A stretch of 64,000 bases of DNA from Neocallimastix lanati (nom. inval.) (GCA_016946835.1 JACVTC010000004.1:1450001-1514000), one strand, 5' to 3'; positions 11,498 through 23,821 are shown, counted from the first letter of the stretch. The notes: generated from the letters alone by a model not told the origin. Program-made: numbers and translations.

Positions 11498-13420
11498 TTA
11501 TTCCTGATTAAGGTTTGAATTGACTATCTGAAAGAAATTATGGTCTTCTCCTTCAGAGGCATTGGCCCTGCTGGACTGTCTTACTGTATTTTCAGCGTTG
11601 ACGCTCCTGGTTAGTTTGCGCTTATACCGTCGGAATAGCAACCCTTGTCGAGTACTAGCCAGAGGCAAAATTTCTGTAAGGAGAGCCGCAGATTGCACCA
11701 AGAATGGAGTTTTTGAATAATCACCAGAATTAATTTGGTTCTTAAGCAAAATATCCCATTCCTTTGTATAATTTAAATCAATAATATTTGCATCTCTTTC
11801 ACCAAGAAGGAAGTTATATAATCGGTACCATGCCACATATATATTTACACACTCTTGATTCAGAAAATTACTTAAATTAACACAATTTTCACCAATTGAA
11901 TTATTCACTACATTATTAGTAACAATATTATTATTTTCACTATCATTAATTCTACAATTATTATAATAATATTATTTCTATTGCTATTATTATTAATATT
12001 ATATAATTCGTTACTACTATCAGAATCAGAACTTGATTCTATATTATTCATATCTGTGATAACATTTAGAAAACCAATGTTCCAATCGAGGACTACTATT
12101 TTTTCTATAACAACAAGGGCATCTTTCTAGACAGTCTTCTTCAATCATTTTAGCAGCTTTGGCATCACGAGCATCGAATTTATATCCGCATCTGGAAAGA
12201 AGTACCCATCGGAAACCAATGCTAAATTCAGGATACTTGAAGTTGAACTTTAGGTTGTCTCTAGTTTTCTACGAGCAGTTTATGATAAGATGCAGAAGGA
12301 TAATCAACAGAATAAGTACTTGATATTTTATTTAGTATACTTGAATTGATTAACGCATGATCAATATCTGATGAATATCTACCTCTAGTCTATGAAATAG
12401 ATGAACCATTAATCGGAAGAATAAACCAATTATCAAGGTTACCGTTGGTTAATTTATCCTGTAAATCAGCGATGTTCATGTTAATGTCCCCAAGAAGAAT
12501 AGATAGATGATTAGTGTGATTCTGAAGCCATGTGAAAACTTCAGAGAATGCATATCGAACTTGTAATGAGTGTTTCTTAGTGGGAATATAGACAATACTT
12601 ACAGAACACTAAGAGTAATTCCATAGAATATATGTTGTTAAAGAAACAAGATGGGTATAGGAATTATCTTCAAGTACTACTTGACATGAGAAATGATACC
12701 CAAGATATAAACCTCTGCAACCTGGAGTAGTTGGATCCATTTCGTTTCTGGAAATATTTATAGTTTGGAAGTGTGGCTTTACATGGATTTCTAGCATCAT
12801 TGATACATTTACCTGTTTCCTGAAAACATAGAAATAATGGTTTAAAAATTGTGTAGAAGTACTCAATACTATCTCTTTTCACAAAATTTCATCCATTGGT
12901 ATTCCAACTAAAACAAAAAGAAAACTTTCCTGTATTAGAATATTATATTGGATTTTAAGAATTAAGATTAGGAATATTGGGAGCATTGAATTCATGATTG
13001 CCATTTATAACATTTACTAAATTATTTGAACTGAGATTTGCTGAGTTTGTATTATTGGATGTGTTATTAAATATTAAATTTTGTTTTAAATGCCAAAAAG
13101 TAACAACTTCTACGATATGAAATTTTAACTCCTGATATTGATTTTTCAAATACTTCTTCAAATTTTTCGTGGTTGAAATTTGGAGTGTATATTTTTATCC
13201 TGAAGAAACTATAATTAAATTTAGTAATTCTTTTTACTGACAAAATATTATCCTTGAATTTTTTTTTATTTAGAATGAATAAATTCCTTCATTTTAGCAT
13301 TGGTCTATATATGTATACCACGGATAAAAGTCAACCTTGTGTTGTCAATAGATGTTCCATAACAGCGAGAACCTCGGTGAAATATCTTTTTCATAATGAA
13401 CTAAAAAATATAAATTAAAA
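11498..13420 (-). pseudogene. LINE copy that lost its reverse transcriptase
   Basis: Read 5' to 3' on the - strand. Near 13310-13400 is an N-terminal segment resembling that of the copy at 22353-22747 (FHRGSRCYG.. versus FHRVFYCFG..). An Asn-rich segment follows at 12955-13161. The apurinic-type endonuclease is spread over 12360-12880 in shifting frames, with QETGK, RGLYLGYH, LLGDINM and S-DIDH. At 12071-12230 comes the zinc knuckle (CPCC ... HWFSKC). The conserved C-terminal tail is an open 136-residue stretch at 11498-11908 (YNFLLGE, FLVQSAALL, RSVNAENTVRQ). The reverse-transcriptase domain is absent between the endonuclease and the knuckle. Several frameshifts and stops mark it as dead. 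Confidence 0.8.
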
Positions 13421-13599
13421 AAAAATGAAACAAATAGAAAACTAAAATACTAAAAGCTAAGAAATATAGATATAAATAAAAAATATAAAAAAAAATAAAA
13501 TAAAAAAATTTAAATGAAAAAAAAAAATACTATGAAGTTTTTATCTTTGTGTAGTAATTGATAAAATTTAAATAAAATAAACAACTTAAGAATTTCGTA

Positions 13600-14310
13600 G
13601 TAATGTATAATCACCTCTTTTCTATTTTTATTCTGTTATCTTTTGAGTTTCTGAAATTCTATTCGATATGTAAACTTTTGAATGATAAAATAATTTTCTT
13701 TAACGTATTCATCAATAAACTGAGATGAAAATGTAAAAAATGTTTGTAGTGATAGACTATAAAAGGATTCTCATCCATTAAATAATGTCTTAAACACAAG
13801 CTTTGGAGTGAATCAATATCCTACATTTCTATTTTACAATAGCTACATGAGAGTTTAAATAATACAATAGAAAAATACATATACAAAATAATACTAAAGT
13901 AAAAAAATACAATAGATTCATTACAATGATAATATGTAGAAACTACATGATATTATTAATTATACAACTCCAATGTTACTACATATCCAGTTTAAAACAA
14001 TATAAAACATCAAGTTCACTTTCTACAGTCTTCCTGTATTCCAAATTTCTCTCTTCGTACTAGAAGCCGCTTTAGAAAGGATAACCATCGATTATCATCA
14101 GAATCACAGAAAGCTGTAATTAGTATACCTGATATAGGCTATTCCTTTTCCATCAACCCTCCATGGACCTGGAAAAACAGTCCACATCATTGGGGACAGA
14201 CTCTATCGACTGATGAAATTGTTTAGATTTAATAGAAAATTTAATTGGCATGATTTTACCACATATATTTTTGTATTCACGAAGCAACTTTAAAAAATCA
14301 TCAAGGTTTT
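13600..14310 (-). other. Decayed coding-like sequence of unknown origin
   Basis: Base composition is less AT-biased than true intergenic DNA. Short open segments on the - strand look protein-like: ENLDDFLKLLREYKNICGK near 14290, VCPQ(stop)CGLFFQVHGGLMEK near 14170, and CSYCKIEM(stop)DIDSLQSLCLRHYL near 13840. Cys pairs followed by His suggest zinc-finger debris, perhaps from another mobile element. Frame breaks are frequent. I cannot name a family. Confidence 0.35.
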
Positions 14311-14315
14311 CAATT

Positions 14316-16154
14316 TTTTTTTTTTTAACTGTAGAAAATTTGTTTCATCTTTATTAATTAAATAGTTGATAAAATACATGTAATAAAAAGAAAAAAAAAG
14401 ATAAAAGAATAAACAAAAAAAAAACATAAAATAAAATAAAATAAAATAAAATAAAATAATAGTATAATGTATTCTAGTTTCATTTAATTAATATCTATAA
14501 GACTTCACAAGGGTATTATTATACTGTAGCATAATAATTAATTTTGATTTCACAATGTTAATCATAATTTTAAGATACTAAATTATGATTTTCATTGGTT
14601 GCGCTAGCCCTGCTGGCCTGTCTTACTGTTTCTTCAGCATTGACGCTCTTGGTATTAGTAGTACGATTCGATTTGAACCTATTGAACAAAGACCATTGCT
14701 GGCCAATAGCAATAGGTATAATCGATTGGAGAAGTGCCGCAGTAACCACCAAGAATGGAGTATCAGAATAAGCACCTAATTTCATCTGGCACTTAAATAG
14801 ATCCTTCCATTCCCTTGTACTGTTATTAATACTTCGACTTCCAAGAAGGAAATTAAACACTTTTTCACACACACTAGAATCAATATACACATTATTTTCA
14901 ATACTATTACTAACATTACTAAAAATACTATTACTAATATTACTATAACTATTATTACTATTACTATTATTACTATTACTATTATTACTATTACTATTAT
15001 TACTATTACTATTATTACTATTACTATTATTACTATTACTATTATTACTATTACTATTATTACTATTACTATTATTACTATTACTATTATTACTATTACT
15101 ATTATTACTAATACTATTATTACTATTACTATTATCATTATTACTATTAACTATATCATTTGTTAGGTTGCCACGGTAAAAAGCATTATATAAAAATAAA
15201 ATTTTATCATTAACTGTACTACGACTATGATTGAAAAAAGGACAATCAATTAACCAATGATTTATCCACCACAACATCTAGATTCGCCTAAAGGAATTCC
15301 AAGTTCTGAAAAATCATTAAAAATGTCATTAATAAAAAGATTGAAAAGAATTGGTGATAGTGGACAACCTTGTCTAACTCCTTTCATAATATTAAAAGAT
15401 TCCGAATATTGATCATCAATTTTAACACTGGCTTTGGAAGTCAAATATAGATTTCTTATAAATTGATAACATTTACCTCTAATACCTAAAGCATCTAATT
15501 TATATAAAATATTACTTATTGGAACAGAATCATATGCCTTTTTTAAATCTAGAAAAGCAAGGTAAGTTTCTTTATTATCATTTTTACGCCTTTGACAAAT
15601 TTCTAGAATTGAAATAAATAAACTAACACATTCTTCTTTTGTACGAAATCCAAATTGCTCTGACCTAATAAAATTATTTTTAAGACCATATTCAGAAATT
15701 CTTTTGGAGACTATTTTCGAAATGAGTTTAATACCATTGTTAATCAAAGAGATACCTCGATAACTGTCACAATCAGATAGATCATCTCCTTTTTTAGGAA
15801 TAGATATAATACTTGCTTCATTTCAAGAGCTAGGAAATTCTCCATTCCAAATTCTTGAGTATATCTTCTGTAAACAATTTAAACCAGAAGAAGAATTATT
15901 TACTGAATTTTCGTTATCCGGAGGAATTAAAACTTTATAAAATTCAATAGGAATTCCATCCCCTCAGAAACCATACAGCTTCGGTTCCATCATTGGGGTC
16001 AGTAGGTAAATTAAAATCACCAACCAACATTGAAGGATGAGAAGAGTGACTATTTAACCACGACAAAATTTCAATTCTAGCAGCTCTAGCATGAAGGTTA
16101 TGGCCACTACGAGGTACGTACGCATTACCAATAGAACATTTAGTGAAATTCCAA
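14316..16154 (-). pseudogene. LINE family 2 copy with two internal deletions
   Basis: Its 3' end lies at the left: a T run at about 14316-14329, then a 3' UTR to about 14580. The C-terminal tail (FNFLLGS, FLVVTAALL, KSVNAEETVRQ) is at 14570-14900 and is preceded by an Asn/Ser repeat expansion. At about 15275 the RT reading frame stops at CCGG, where intact copies continue into FADD, and is joined to the second half of the zinc knuckle (HWLIDC). The catalytic Asp pair and thumb are therefore deleted. RT motifs A and B are present (FLDLKKAYDSVP, RQGCPLSPILFN). At 15823-15825 a Trp codon of intact copies has become TGA. At about 15960 the RT start is fused to an endonuclease fragment (VGDFN...GTEAVWF). 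The copy is cut at 16154 by the next LINE. Confidence 0.85.
14931..15130 (-). repeat. 15-bp minisatellite encoding NNSNS units
   Basis: A tandem 15-bp unit (AAT/AGT codons on the - strand) encodes about a dozen NNSNS pentapeptides inside the LINE C-terminal ORF. The frame is kept throughout the array. Confidence 0.85.
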
Positions 16155-19100
16155 TTTTTTTTTTTTTTTTTATAGATAGGGAAGAGAATATACTTCCAAA
16201 ACTTTATTAAATTTTATTTTAAAAAATACATGTAGGTGAAAAGTACATTTGAAATTAAAAATAAAAAATTAAAAAATAAAAAAATAAAAAAATAAAAAAG
16301 CTCGAAAATACTATGTATTTCGGCAAGTTGTACTATGCGGGAATTTTTCCTTTCCTAACAAATAAAAAAGAAATAAAACCTAGAAGTAACATCTTTAAAA
16401 TAGATAGTATGATGTCCACTAAACTCTCCCCGGATTCATCATTTATTGAACTACTAGGGCAAGATTCATCCTTCGTAGAAATAGATGCTGATCCTGTATT
16501 ATCATTATGCCTTATCAGTACGACGTCGACGCTCTTGGATAAGTTTGGTATTATGCAATACCTATCAAATAATAGCTCAAACGAACTACTAATGATAGGT
16601 ATTGCACTTGTTAAGAATTCCGCCAAGCCCACAATTTTTGGAACAGGTGACTCAGATGAACCTTTGAAAAGTAGTTCATTTAATTGTCTCTGTTCCCCAC
16701 TATCGAAATGTAGCTCATTTAAAACTAAAGTCCCACCAAGAAGGAACAAGTGTATATAATGATTGATATAATCTTCAAAATTAGAAATAGAGTCATAGGA
16801 AGAAAGAGGATTAAACGCTCTAATCTTCCTAAGGAATAAAACATAGAGGTCATCGATGAAATTTAAAGAATTCCATCTAAAAGATGCAAGAGCATCGCAT
16901 TTAAAAATCCAATGTTCAAAAGATTGTTTATCTTCGCCACAACAGGGGCAAAACTTGGGACAATCTTCCGAAACTCTACCCATTCTAATAGCAATAGTAG
17001 TATTGTATTTATAACCACAGCGTAAACGTATAATCCACGAAAACCCTAAGTTGAATTGGGGATATTTTAAGCTAAGCATAATTATAGCTTTATTGTTTGA
17101 GAACTTATTACAATCGTAATTTTGACCTTTAATACCTTGAAATTTGGAAACTGATTTCCAGTAACGTTCTAAAATATCGTCATATTTTTCACATTTATAT
17201 TTTTTGATTTTTTATACAGTGTTCTAGATTCTTTAGTCCAGGAATAATGATGCATTTTGGGAATAGATTTAATAATATCCTTTATAATACAGTTTGATTT
17301 ACTCCATTTTGCAAATGATTTAATCTGTAATTCTGCGCAGACACCAGCAATAGGAGGAATGCTTAGATCTCGAGATAAAGCATAAGTACTCATAGTAGAA
17401 TTATATCTAATATAGTCATTGTCTTCTGAACTTGTTTTACCATTTTTAGTGAATGAGCCGATACACCAAAATAGACCAGTATTAATTAATGTTTGAATTC
17501 TGGCCGTTCTAGATTTGTTTGAACCAAGTAAAGGAGAATAAAAAATTACTTTACTAATAACAAAAGATTGAAGAACTTTTTTCTTGTATGCAATAGGGAT
17601 AAGTTTATTTGAGAAGAAATGTGTAAATGAAAGAAGGGATTTTCTAACTTTAAAATGCATGTGAGATATAATGTGTTCTAGTAAGAGATCATCAGAAAAA
17701 GGAATACCAAGATAAATATAACTAGACACTTTAGGAATAGCATTCATTCCTAAATAGAAGGTTGGGTCACTATAGTTTGGAGGAGATTGGAAGTTCATTG
17801 GTTTTATAACCATAGTTGCACATTTTTCAATACCAAAAGTCATTTCATTTAAATTAGCCCATCTATGTACCTTTTTTAATAATTTTTCTAAATTTTTTGC
17901 ACTTGGAGCAATGAGAACAACATCATCAGCAAAGAGTCCACCACAACATTTTTTTCTTCCAATATTAACACCATATTTTTCACAATCATTTAATATATCA
18001 TTGATGAATAAATTGAATAAGATCGGTGATAATAGACAACCTTGACGAACACCTCTTTTAATAGGAAATTCATTTGATAACATTGAAGCAAATCGAGCAC
18101 GAGCTTTAGATGAAGTATATAAATTACATAGAAAATCAAAACATTTACCACGTACTCCATAATGATATAATTTAGTAAGAATGTTAAAAATAGGAACTGA
18201 ATCATAAGCTTTTTTAAGATCTAAAAAGGCTAAATATGTGAATTTTCCTTGAAATTTTCTTCTTTGGCAAATTTCTCTAACGGAAATGAATAAATTAATG
18301 CATTCTTCACGGTTGCGAAAGCCAAATTGTTCAGGTCTAATGAAATTGTGTGAGAGTGCGTAAGTAGATATTCTATCTGTTATAATTTTTGAAATGATTT
18401 TCAGTCCAACATTAATGAGAGAAATACCTCGATAATTACTACAATCTGATAGGTCACCTTTCTTAGGGATTGATACAATAGAAGCTGAGTTCCATTTTTT
18501 AGGAAAAGACCCATTCCATATTTTATTAAAAATCAATTTAAGACACTTTCCAGCAGCAGGATGTGTTTCTAGTAATTCTTCATTGCAAAACAGAGCTTTG
18601 TAGAATTCAATCGGGATACCATCGGGGCCGGGTGCTTTGTTGTTTTTCATAGATGAAATAGTTTTTTTAATATCGTCAATCGTAATAGGATCGTTGATAT
18701 TCCAAGTAGAGGATCTAAGACTAATATTCCTTAAAGCATGAATCCAGAAGTTACGATTAAGGCTGTGACCTGAGGGATCAGAAGCTAGATCTTTATAATA
18801 TTCAGCCCATCTATCTAATTGTTTAGTAGGAGAGATAATATCTTGACCAAATTTAGATTTTATGCAAGTAGGGGAGGTAGATGAATACGATGGTTTAGCC
18901 ATTTTTTTTAAACATCTCCAACCATTTTTGAAATCTTTATTCAAAAAATAATTACCAATTTTTACTATATTAGCCTTAAATCTAGCAGAACGAAATTTGC
19001 TCTTTGTTTTCTTGATTAATTTGCAAAGTTTTTCATATTTATTAAATTGTTCAAGGTAATTATCAACATTTTCACAGTTAAAGTAAGGCTTAATATTTCG

Positions 19101-20334
19101 AAATGCAATATGTTTTTCATGAGACAGTTTTTTAATGTAATAAGGACAGTGAAAAGCAGATCCCTTTAAATTTGTTGGAATGAAAGCCTTAATATTCTTC
19201 CCGATATTATTTGCTGTATTGATAAATTTTTCTACCATTTCATCAGCCGTGAGCGAATTGTAATGAGAATCGAGGTCATTTGCTAAGATTGAAAAATAAT
19301 TATGTGATAAAATATCTGAACTTTTTGTTTTACAAATATGTGTAGACCATTTAGAAACTTTAGCAGACCTTATAAAGCCATCGGAGAGAACTTTGTTGCA
19401 AGAAAGTATAATAGGTTTATGATCAGAAATACCATAAAATGAAGTGCAAACCGAGGTTTTATTAAAATGAGCTGCCAAAGCCTCATTATATATGACATGG
19501 TCAATGCAAGATGATCTAGTACCTTTGGCATAAGTAAATTGATTACCATATAAGGGAGCAATATACCAATTAGGAAAATTATTTGAAATGTATGTTTTGA
19601 TGTTCTTTAATGACATGTTAAAATCACCAACTAGGACAGCAGGAACGTTTTTTCTATTGTGAAAACGTAACCATTGAGAAAGTTCATCAAAAGCAGCTAG
19701 TCTTTCTTCCTTCCATTTGCTTTGAGGGAAGTAGATATTACCAATAGTACATTTTTGATTCCAGAAAGAAGTAATATTTACTGAAATGATATATTTGTAT
19801 AAAAACCGTTCTTGAAAGAAAGAGCACGAAGAATGAACACCAATAAAGAGTCCTCTCATACCAGGGATTTTAGGATTAGCTCTAAGGAAAACTGAGTTGT
19901 AATATGGAATTAATGGTGATGAAACATCTTTTGGAAGATATTTACTTTTTCCAGTTTCTTGTAAACAGATACATATAGGTTTGAAAATAGAGTTGAGATA
20001 TAAAATACTATCACGTTTTTCAGTATTCCAACCGTTAATACTCCAACTAACACAGAGATTAAAGAAAGAAGAATTTGAATTTAGATGGCTAGAGAAAAAA
20101 TCTTTCGCCATAGGATTAAGCTCAACATCAATGTTATTAGATTTTCTTGACTTGTTCATTTGTTTAAGTTTATTACACAAGGTCCAGGTAATTTTAGCCG
20201 TTTCAGGAATTTTATCTCTTAAGAAATCTAAAACATCGAAAAATTTGAGATCATTTTTGTATTTATTAACCCTAATAATGAAGTATGAGCCGTACCTTGG
20301 AGAAAAAAGTTTTTTAACATATGGAATAATTTCA
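16155..20334 (-). mobile_element. Near-complete LINE (family 1), 5'-truncated
   Basis: A 4.2-kb non-LTR retrotransposon on the - strand. The 3' end is at the left: poly(T) 16155-16173 on +, then a short 3' UTR. The left flank is endonuclease sequence of the family 2 copy (ending ATTCCAA at 16154), so this element inserted into it. Compared with the N-terminal copy at 22353-22747 it lacks about the first 50 codons, a typical 5' truncation. At the right it abuts the 3' poly(T) tail of another LINE at 20335. No target-site duplication could be paired because the right flank is another element. Confidence 0.88.
16333..20334 (-). pseudogene. LINE ORF: endonuclease, reverse transcriptase, zinc knuckle (one frameshift)
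   Basis: One long polyprotein reading 20334 to 16333 with a single frame break. The AP-type endonuclease shows the expected catalytic motifs: QETGK, VGDFNM, GTRSSCIDHV and SDHKPI. The reverse transcriptase shows motif A (FLDLKKAYDSVP), B (RQGCLLSPILFNLFIND), C (FADDVVL), D (MTFGIEKC) and E (YLGIPF). Next come the knuckle (CPCC ... HWIFKC) and a conserved tail (FLLGG, VGLAEFL, KSVDVVLIRH). At about 17180 the frame shifts: the upstream frame ends in VKNMTIF-stop, while the downstream frame resumes as YDDILERYWKS. The simplest cause is loss of one A in a short A run; the copy at 23826-24864 begins at this same segment, in the downstream frame. All catalytic residues are present, so decay is recent. 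Confidence 0.9.
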
Positions 20335-22352
20335 TTTTTTTTTTTTTAGACTAGGAATAAACTTTATTTAATAATATTTTTTTTTTTAAAAAAATACATG
20401 AAGTTTAAATACATGAAATTTTTTTTTTTTTTTATATTAATATTAAAAAACTACGTTATGAGATTCGAGGACGAAATGGCCTCTAACTCTTCCCATTCAT
20501 CGAAGATAACTCCATGTGGATGAAAATTATCATTCGAATCTGTATCAGAATTTCTTCTTTGCCTTATCGTTACGACGTCGACGCTCTTGACAACGGTAGG
20601 TCTAACACTATACAAATCGATCATGGTGTAAAAATCACCAATCACAATAGGCATAACGTTAGTAAGGAATTCCGCAAGCCCCACAAAATATGAAATCGGG
20701 AAAGAAGACTCGTTCGAAGGTGATTGAAAAATATTATTAATAAATCGCCTTCTTTCCCCCGAGCCGATCTTTAAGATTTCAAATACTGCATTTCCGCCAA
20801 GAAGGAGACACAGCACGTAAAAATTGATATTATCATCAAAATCTTCCTCTTTATCATCAGGAATGTTCAATGATTTCTCATGAACAATAAGAGAAAAATT
20901 AATAAAAATTTCATCAACAAAGGGAATGAAATGTTGCCTAAATTCTTCAAATTTAGGACATAAAAGTATCCAGTGTGTAAAACTAGGTATGCTGTTACTC
21001 TCACCACAACAAGGGCAGTATGTTGGGCAATTTTCTGATACTAGATTACTTTTAACATACGTTTTTACATCAAATTTGAATCCACATTTAATTCGTCCAA
21101 TCCAAAAAAAACCAAGAGAAAATTGTGAATATTTAAGTGATAGACGTTGAATAATTTTTTTAAAACCAAATTTAAATTTCTTGTATTTTGTAGATCTGAT
21201 CGCAGGAGTGCTTGAATAATGAATATTTTCCCAGTAAAACTTCCTTATTTCTCCAGGAAGTTTATTGTTGAGCTTGTGTACTGCTAAACTTCGTGCTTTT
21301 TTCGTCCAGAATAGTGAGAAAGTGTAGGTATATTTTTGACTAAATGAGAAATAATACAAGAAGAATCTTTCCACTTTTTAAAGCATCGAATCATCGCCTT
21401 AGCACAAAAACTAGCTATAGGAGGTATAGAAAGTTCCTTAGACATATTGTAAATTGAAGTATTGGAGGTTTTATTTTTAAACCCGAAACTCCAATACAAA
21501 CCTCGATTAAAAGCAGTTTGAACTTTTTCAGTATTCTTTTTATTTGAACCAAGTAAGGGAGCATAATAAAGAACTGAACTAAGGACAAAAGAAACTAGTA
21601 TACGAGTTTTAAAGTAGAAAGGAACATTCCTATTGGTTAAAAATCTAAAGAAAGAGTTAACTGTATAATTAATTTTACTATTCATCTTAGCAATAATAGG
21701 TTTTAAATCCAACGATTCATTAAAAGGTGTACCAAGATATGTATATTGATTAGTGCTTGGTATATAGTTCATACCAAGTCTAAAAGTAGGATTTTCATAA
21801 TGTCTTGAAGGTATAAAATTCTTTGGTTTAACAACTAGTGTAGCGCATTTATTGATTCCAAAGGTCATTTCATTTTTAATACCCAAATCATGAGCGATAT
21901 TCAAAAGGTTTTTAAGTGAAGATTTTGTAGGAGCTAATAATACAATATCATCAGCAAATAATCCACCACAACACTTATTCTTTTCAGTAATCACACCATA
22001 ACTTTTACATTTATCAAAAATATCATTGATAAATATATTGAATAAAATAGGTGAGAGAGGACACCCTTGGCGAACATCACGGTGTATTGGAAATTCTTTT
22101 GAAAGTTTACCATTAAAGTTTGCACGAGCTTTCGAGGTAAGGTATAGATTAGTAATGAATTGAAGGCATTTACCACGAATACCAAGATTATTTAGTTTAG
22201 TAAGTATATTGTAAATTGGAACTGAATCATAAGCTTTTTTAAGGTCAAGAAAGGCAAGAAAGGTAAATTTATCCTTAAATTTTCTTCTTTGACAAATTTC
22301 ACGAATGGATACAAATAAACTAATACATCTTCTTTATTTCTAAAACCAAACT
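20335..22352 (-). pseudogene. LINE copy of a related family: RT to 3' end
   Basis: The 3' poly(T) tail is at 20335-20346, followed by TAGACTAGGAATAAA. The C-terminal ORF (20451-21374) has the zinc knuckle (CPCC ... THWILLC) and the tail motif KSVDVVTIRQ. The RT frame runs 22352 to 21284 with FLDLKKAYDSVP, RQGCPLSPILFN, FADDIVL and YLGTPF. Near 21308 one base is missing in the codons for HYSWTK, so the RT frame ends early and the C-terminal part continues in another frame. A second one-base loss lies near 22330. The endonuclease is absent: the RT begins abruptly at the FGFR motif, where the sequence switches to a family 1 N-terminal segment. Confidence 0.87.
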
Positions 22353-22780
22353 GTTAGATGGCTAGAGAAAAAATCTTTCGCCATAGGATTAAGTTCAACA
22401 TCAATGTTATTAGATTTTCTTGACTTGTTCATTTGTTTAAGTTTATTACACAAGGTCCAGGTAATTTTAGCTGTTTCAGGAATTTTATCTCTTAAGAAAT
22501 CTAAAACATCAACAAATTTGAGATCATTTTTGTGCTTATTGCCGTACCTTGGAGAAAAAAGTTTTTTGGCATATGGAATAATTTCATTGTAGTTAGGGAT
22601 CTTACTAATAACTTGAGCCATTAGATTGCTAGGGTACCAAGAATTAAGGTTATGGATAAAGATAAGGCTATAATTATTCATATGATTACCGAAGCAGTAG
22701 AAGACACGATGGAAGGGAGTAGTATTAACTGAGCTGGAATCATCCATGTTTAGAGTTTGATGATAACAGAACTGACTTAA
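22353..22780 (-). pseudogene. LINE family 1 5' segment (ORF N-terminus)
   Basis: An ATG at 22747 opens a 135-codon frame (MDDSSSVNTTPFHR...) that duplicates, at a few percent divergence, the first part of the element at 16155-20334 (copy at 20083-20334), with a small deletion. It gives the missing N-terminus of family 1. At 22352 it is fused to the middle of an RT, skipping the endonuclease. It is either the 5' part of a chimeric or internally deleted LINE, or a separate fragment abutting the copy at 20335. The 5' UTR boundary is unclear; sequence to about 22780 could belong to it. Confidence 0.75.
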
Positions 22781-23059
22781 TTTCTATTTATAGTGAATTG
22801 ATTAAAAGGATTGTATACCAAAGAATTATATATAAAATATTAACATTTAAGTTTACTGAATATAAAAGTTAATTGTTTCACATGAATTGAATTTCCTAAG
22901 ATATATTAAAAAACAATGTTAGTGGAAAAATTATTTATTCAATAAAATATAATGTAAAATAATAAATTTATTTAAAGTGAAAATATTTTAAAAGGATATG
23001 AAATTAAAAACCTAAAATAAAAATTTATATAGAGATATAAAGAAAAATATATAAAGATA

Positions 23060-23109
<50 letters not shown>

Positions 23110-23283
23110 AGAAAAATTTTAGAAATATAAGAGAAAAAATAAAAAAACAATATTGTTAGTAGTATAGTGTAAAAAATTCTTTTGATTGAAAAATTGATTT
23201 AAAAAACTACAGTTATGATTTATATAAAAAATAAAGATTGCACTAAAAATTGAAAAGTAATTTAGATTTTATTATTATACTAA
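22781..23283. other. A/T-rich spacer with (AT)n
   Basis: Non-coding spacer between LINE fragments. It contains an (AT)n array of about 46 bp at 23060-23105. No ORF or LINE homology recognised. Confidence 0.6.
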
Positions 23284-23615
23284 TTGCTGATCCCCTCAGA
23301 AACCATACAGCTTCGGTTCCATCATTGGGGTCAGTAGGTAAATTAAAATCACCAACCAACATTGAAGGATGAGAAGAGTGACTATATAACCACGACAATA
23401 TTTCATTTCTAGCAGCTCTAGCATGAAGGCTATGACCACTATGAGGTACGTACACATTACCAATAGAACATTTAGTGAAATTCCAAAAATTATAAGTATA
23501 CAAGGAAATAATATACTCATAAGTGTTGTTTTCAAGAGAGGCTTGACAAGAATTATGAAAACCTATATAAAGTCCTCTTTTACCAGGAATTTCATTATTA
23601 GCTTTTTTGAACAAA
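23284..23615 (-). pseudogene. LINE endonuclease fragment
   Basis: About 110 codons of the AP-type endonuclease (IPGKRGLYIGFHNSCQ ... MLVGDFN ... GTEAVWF), closely similar to 15961-16154. It spans without interruption the site where the element at 16155 inserted in that other copy, so it serves as an empty-site reference. Both copies end at CTGAGGGGAT and then diverge. No RT or 3' end is attached. Confidence 0.82.
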
Positions 23616-23660
23616 TGTTTATAGTTTTTTATTAGAAAAATATAAATCTTTTTAATAAAT

Positions 23661-23738
<78 letters not shown>

Positions 23739-23813
23739 GGCAGCAAACTTGTTTCATCTTTATTAATTAAATATTTGATAAAATACATGTAATAAAATAA
23801 TAATAAAAAAAAA

Positions 23814-23821
23814 AAGATAAA

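Noticed and set aside
14782-15138. Ile/Val-rich - strand ORF
   Set aside because: Frame-shifted reading of the NNSNS minisatellite in the LINE tail.
20083-22585. The ~250-bp duplication around the 20335 LINE as a target-site duplication
   Set aside because: Far longer than LINE duplications, and the copies differ by several substitutions and an indel; two family 1 copies or a chimera fit better.
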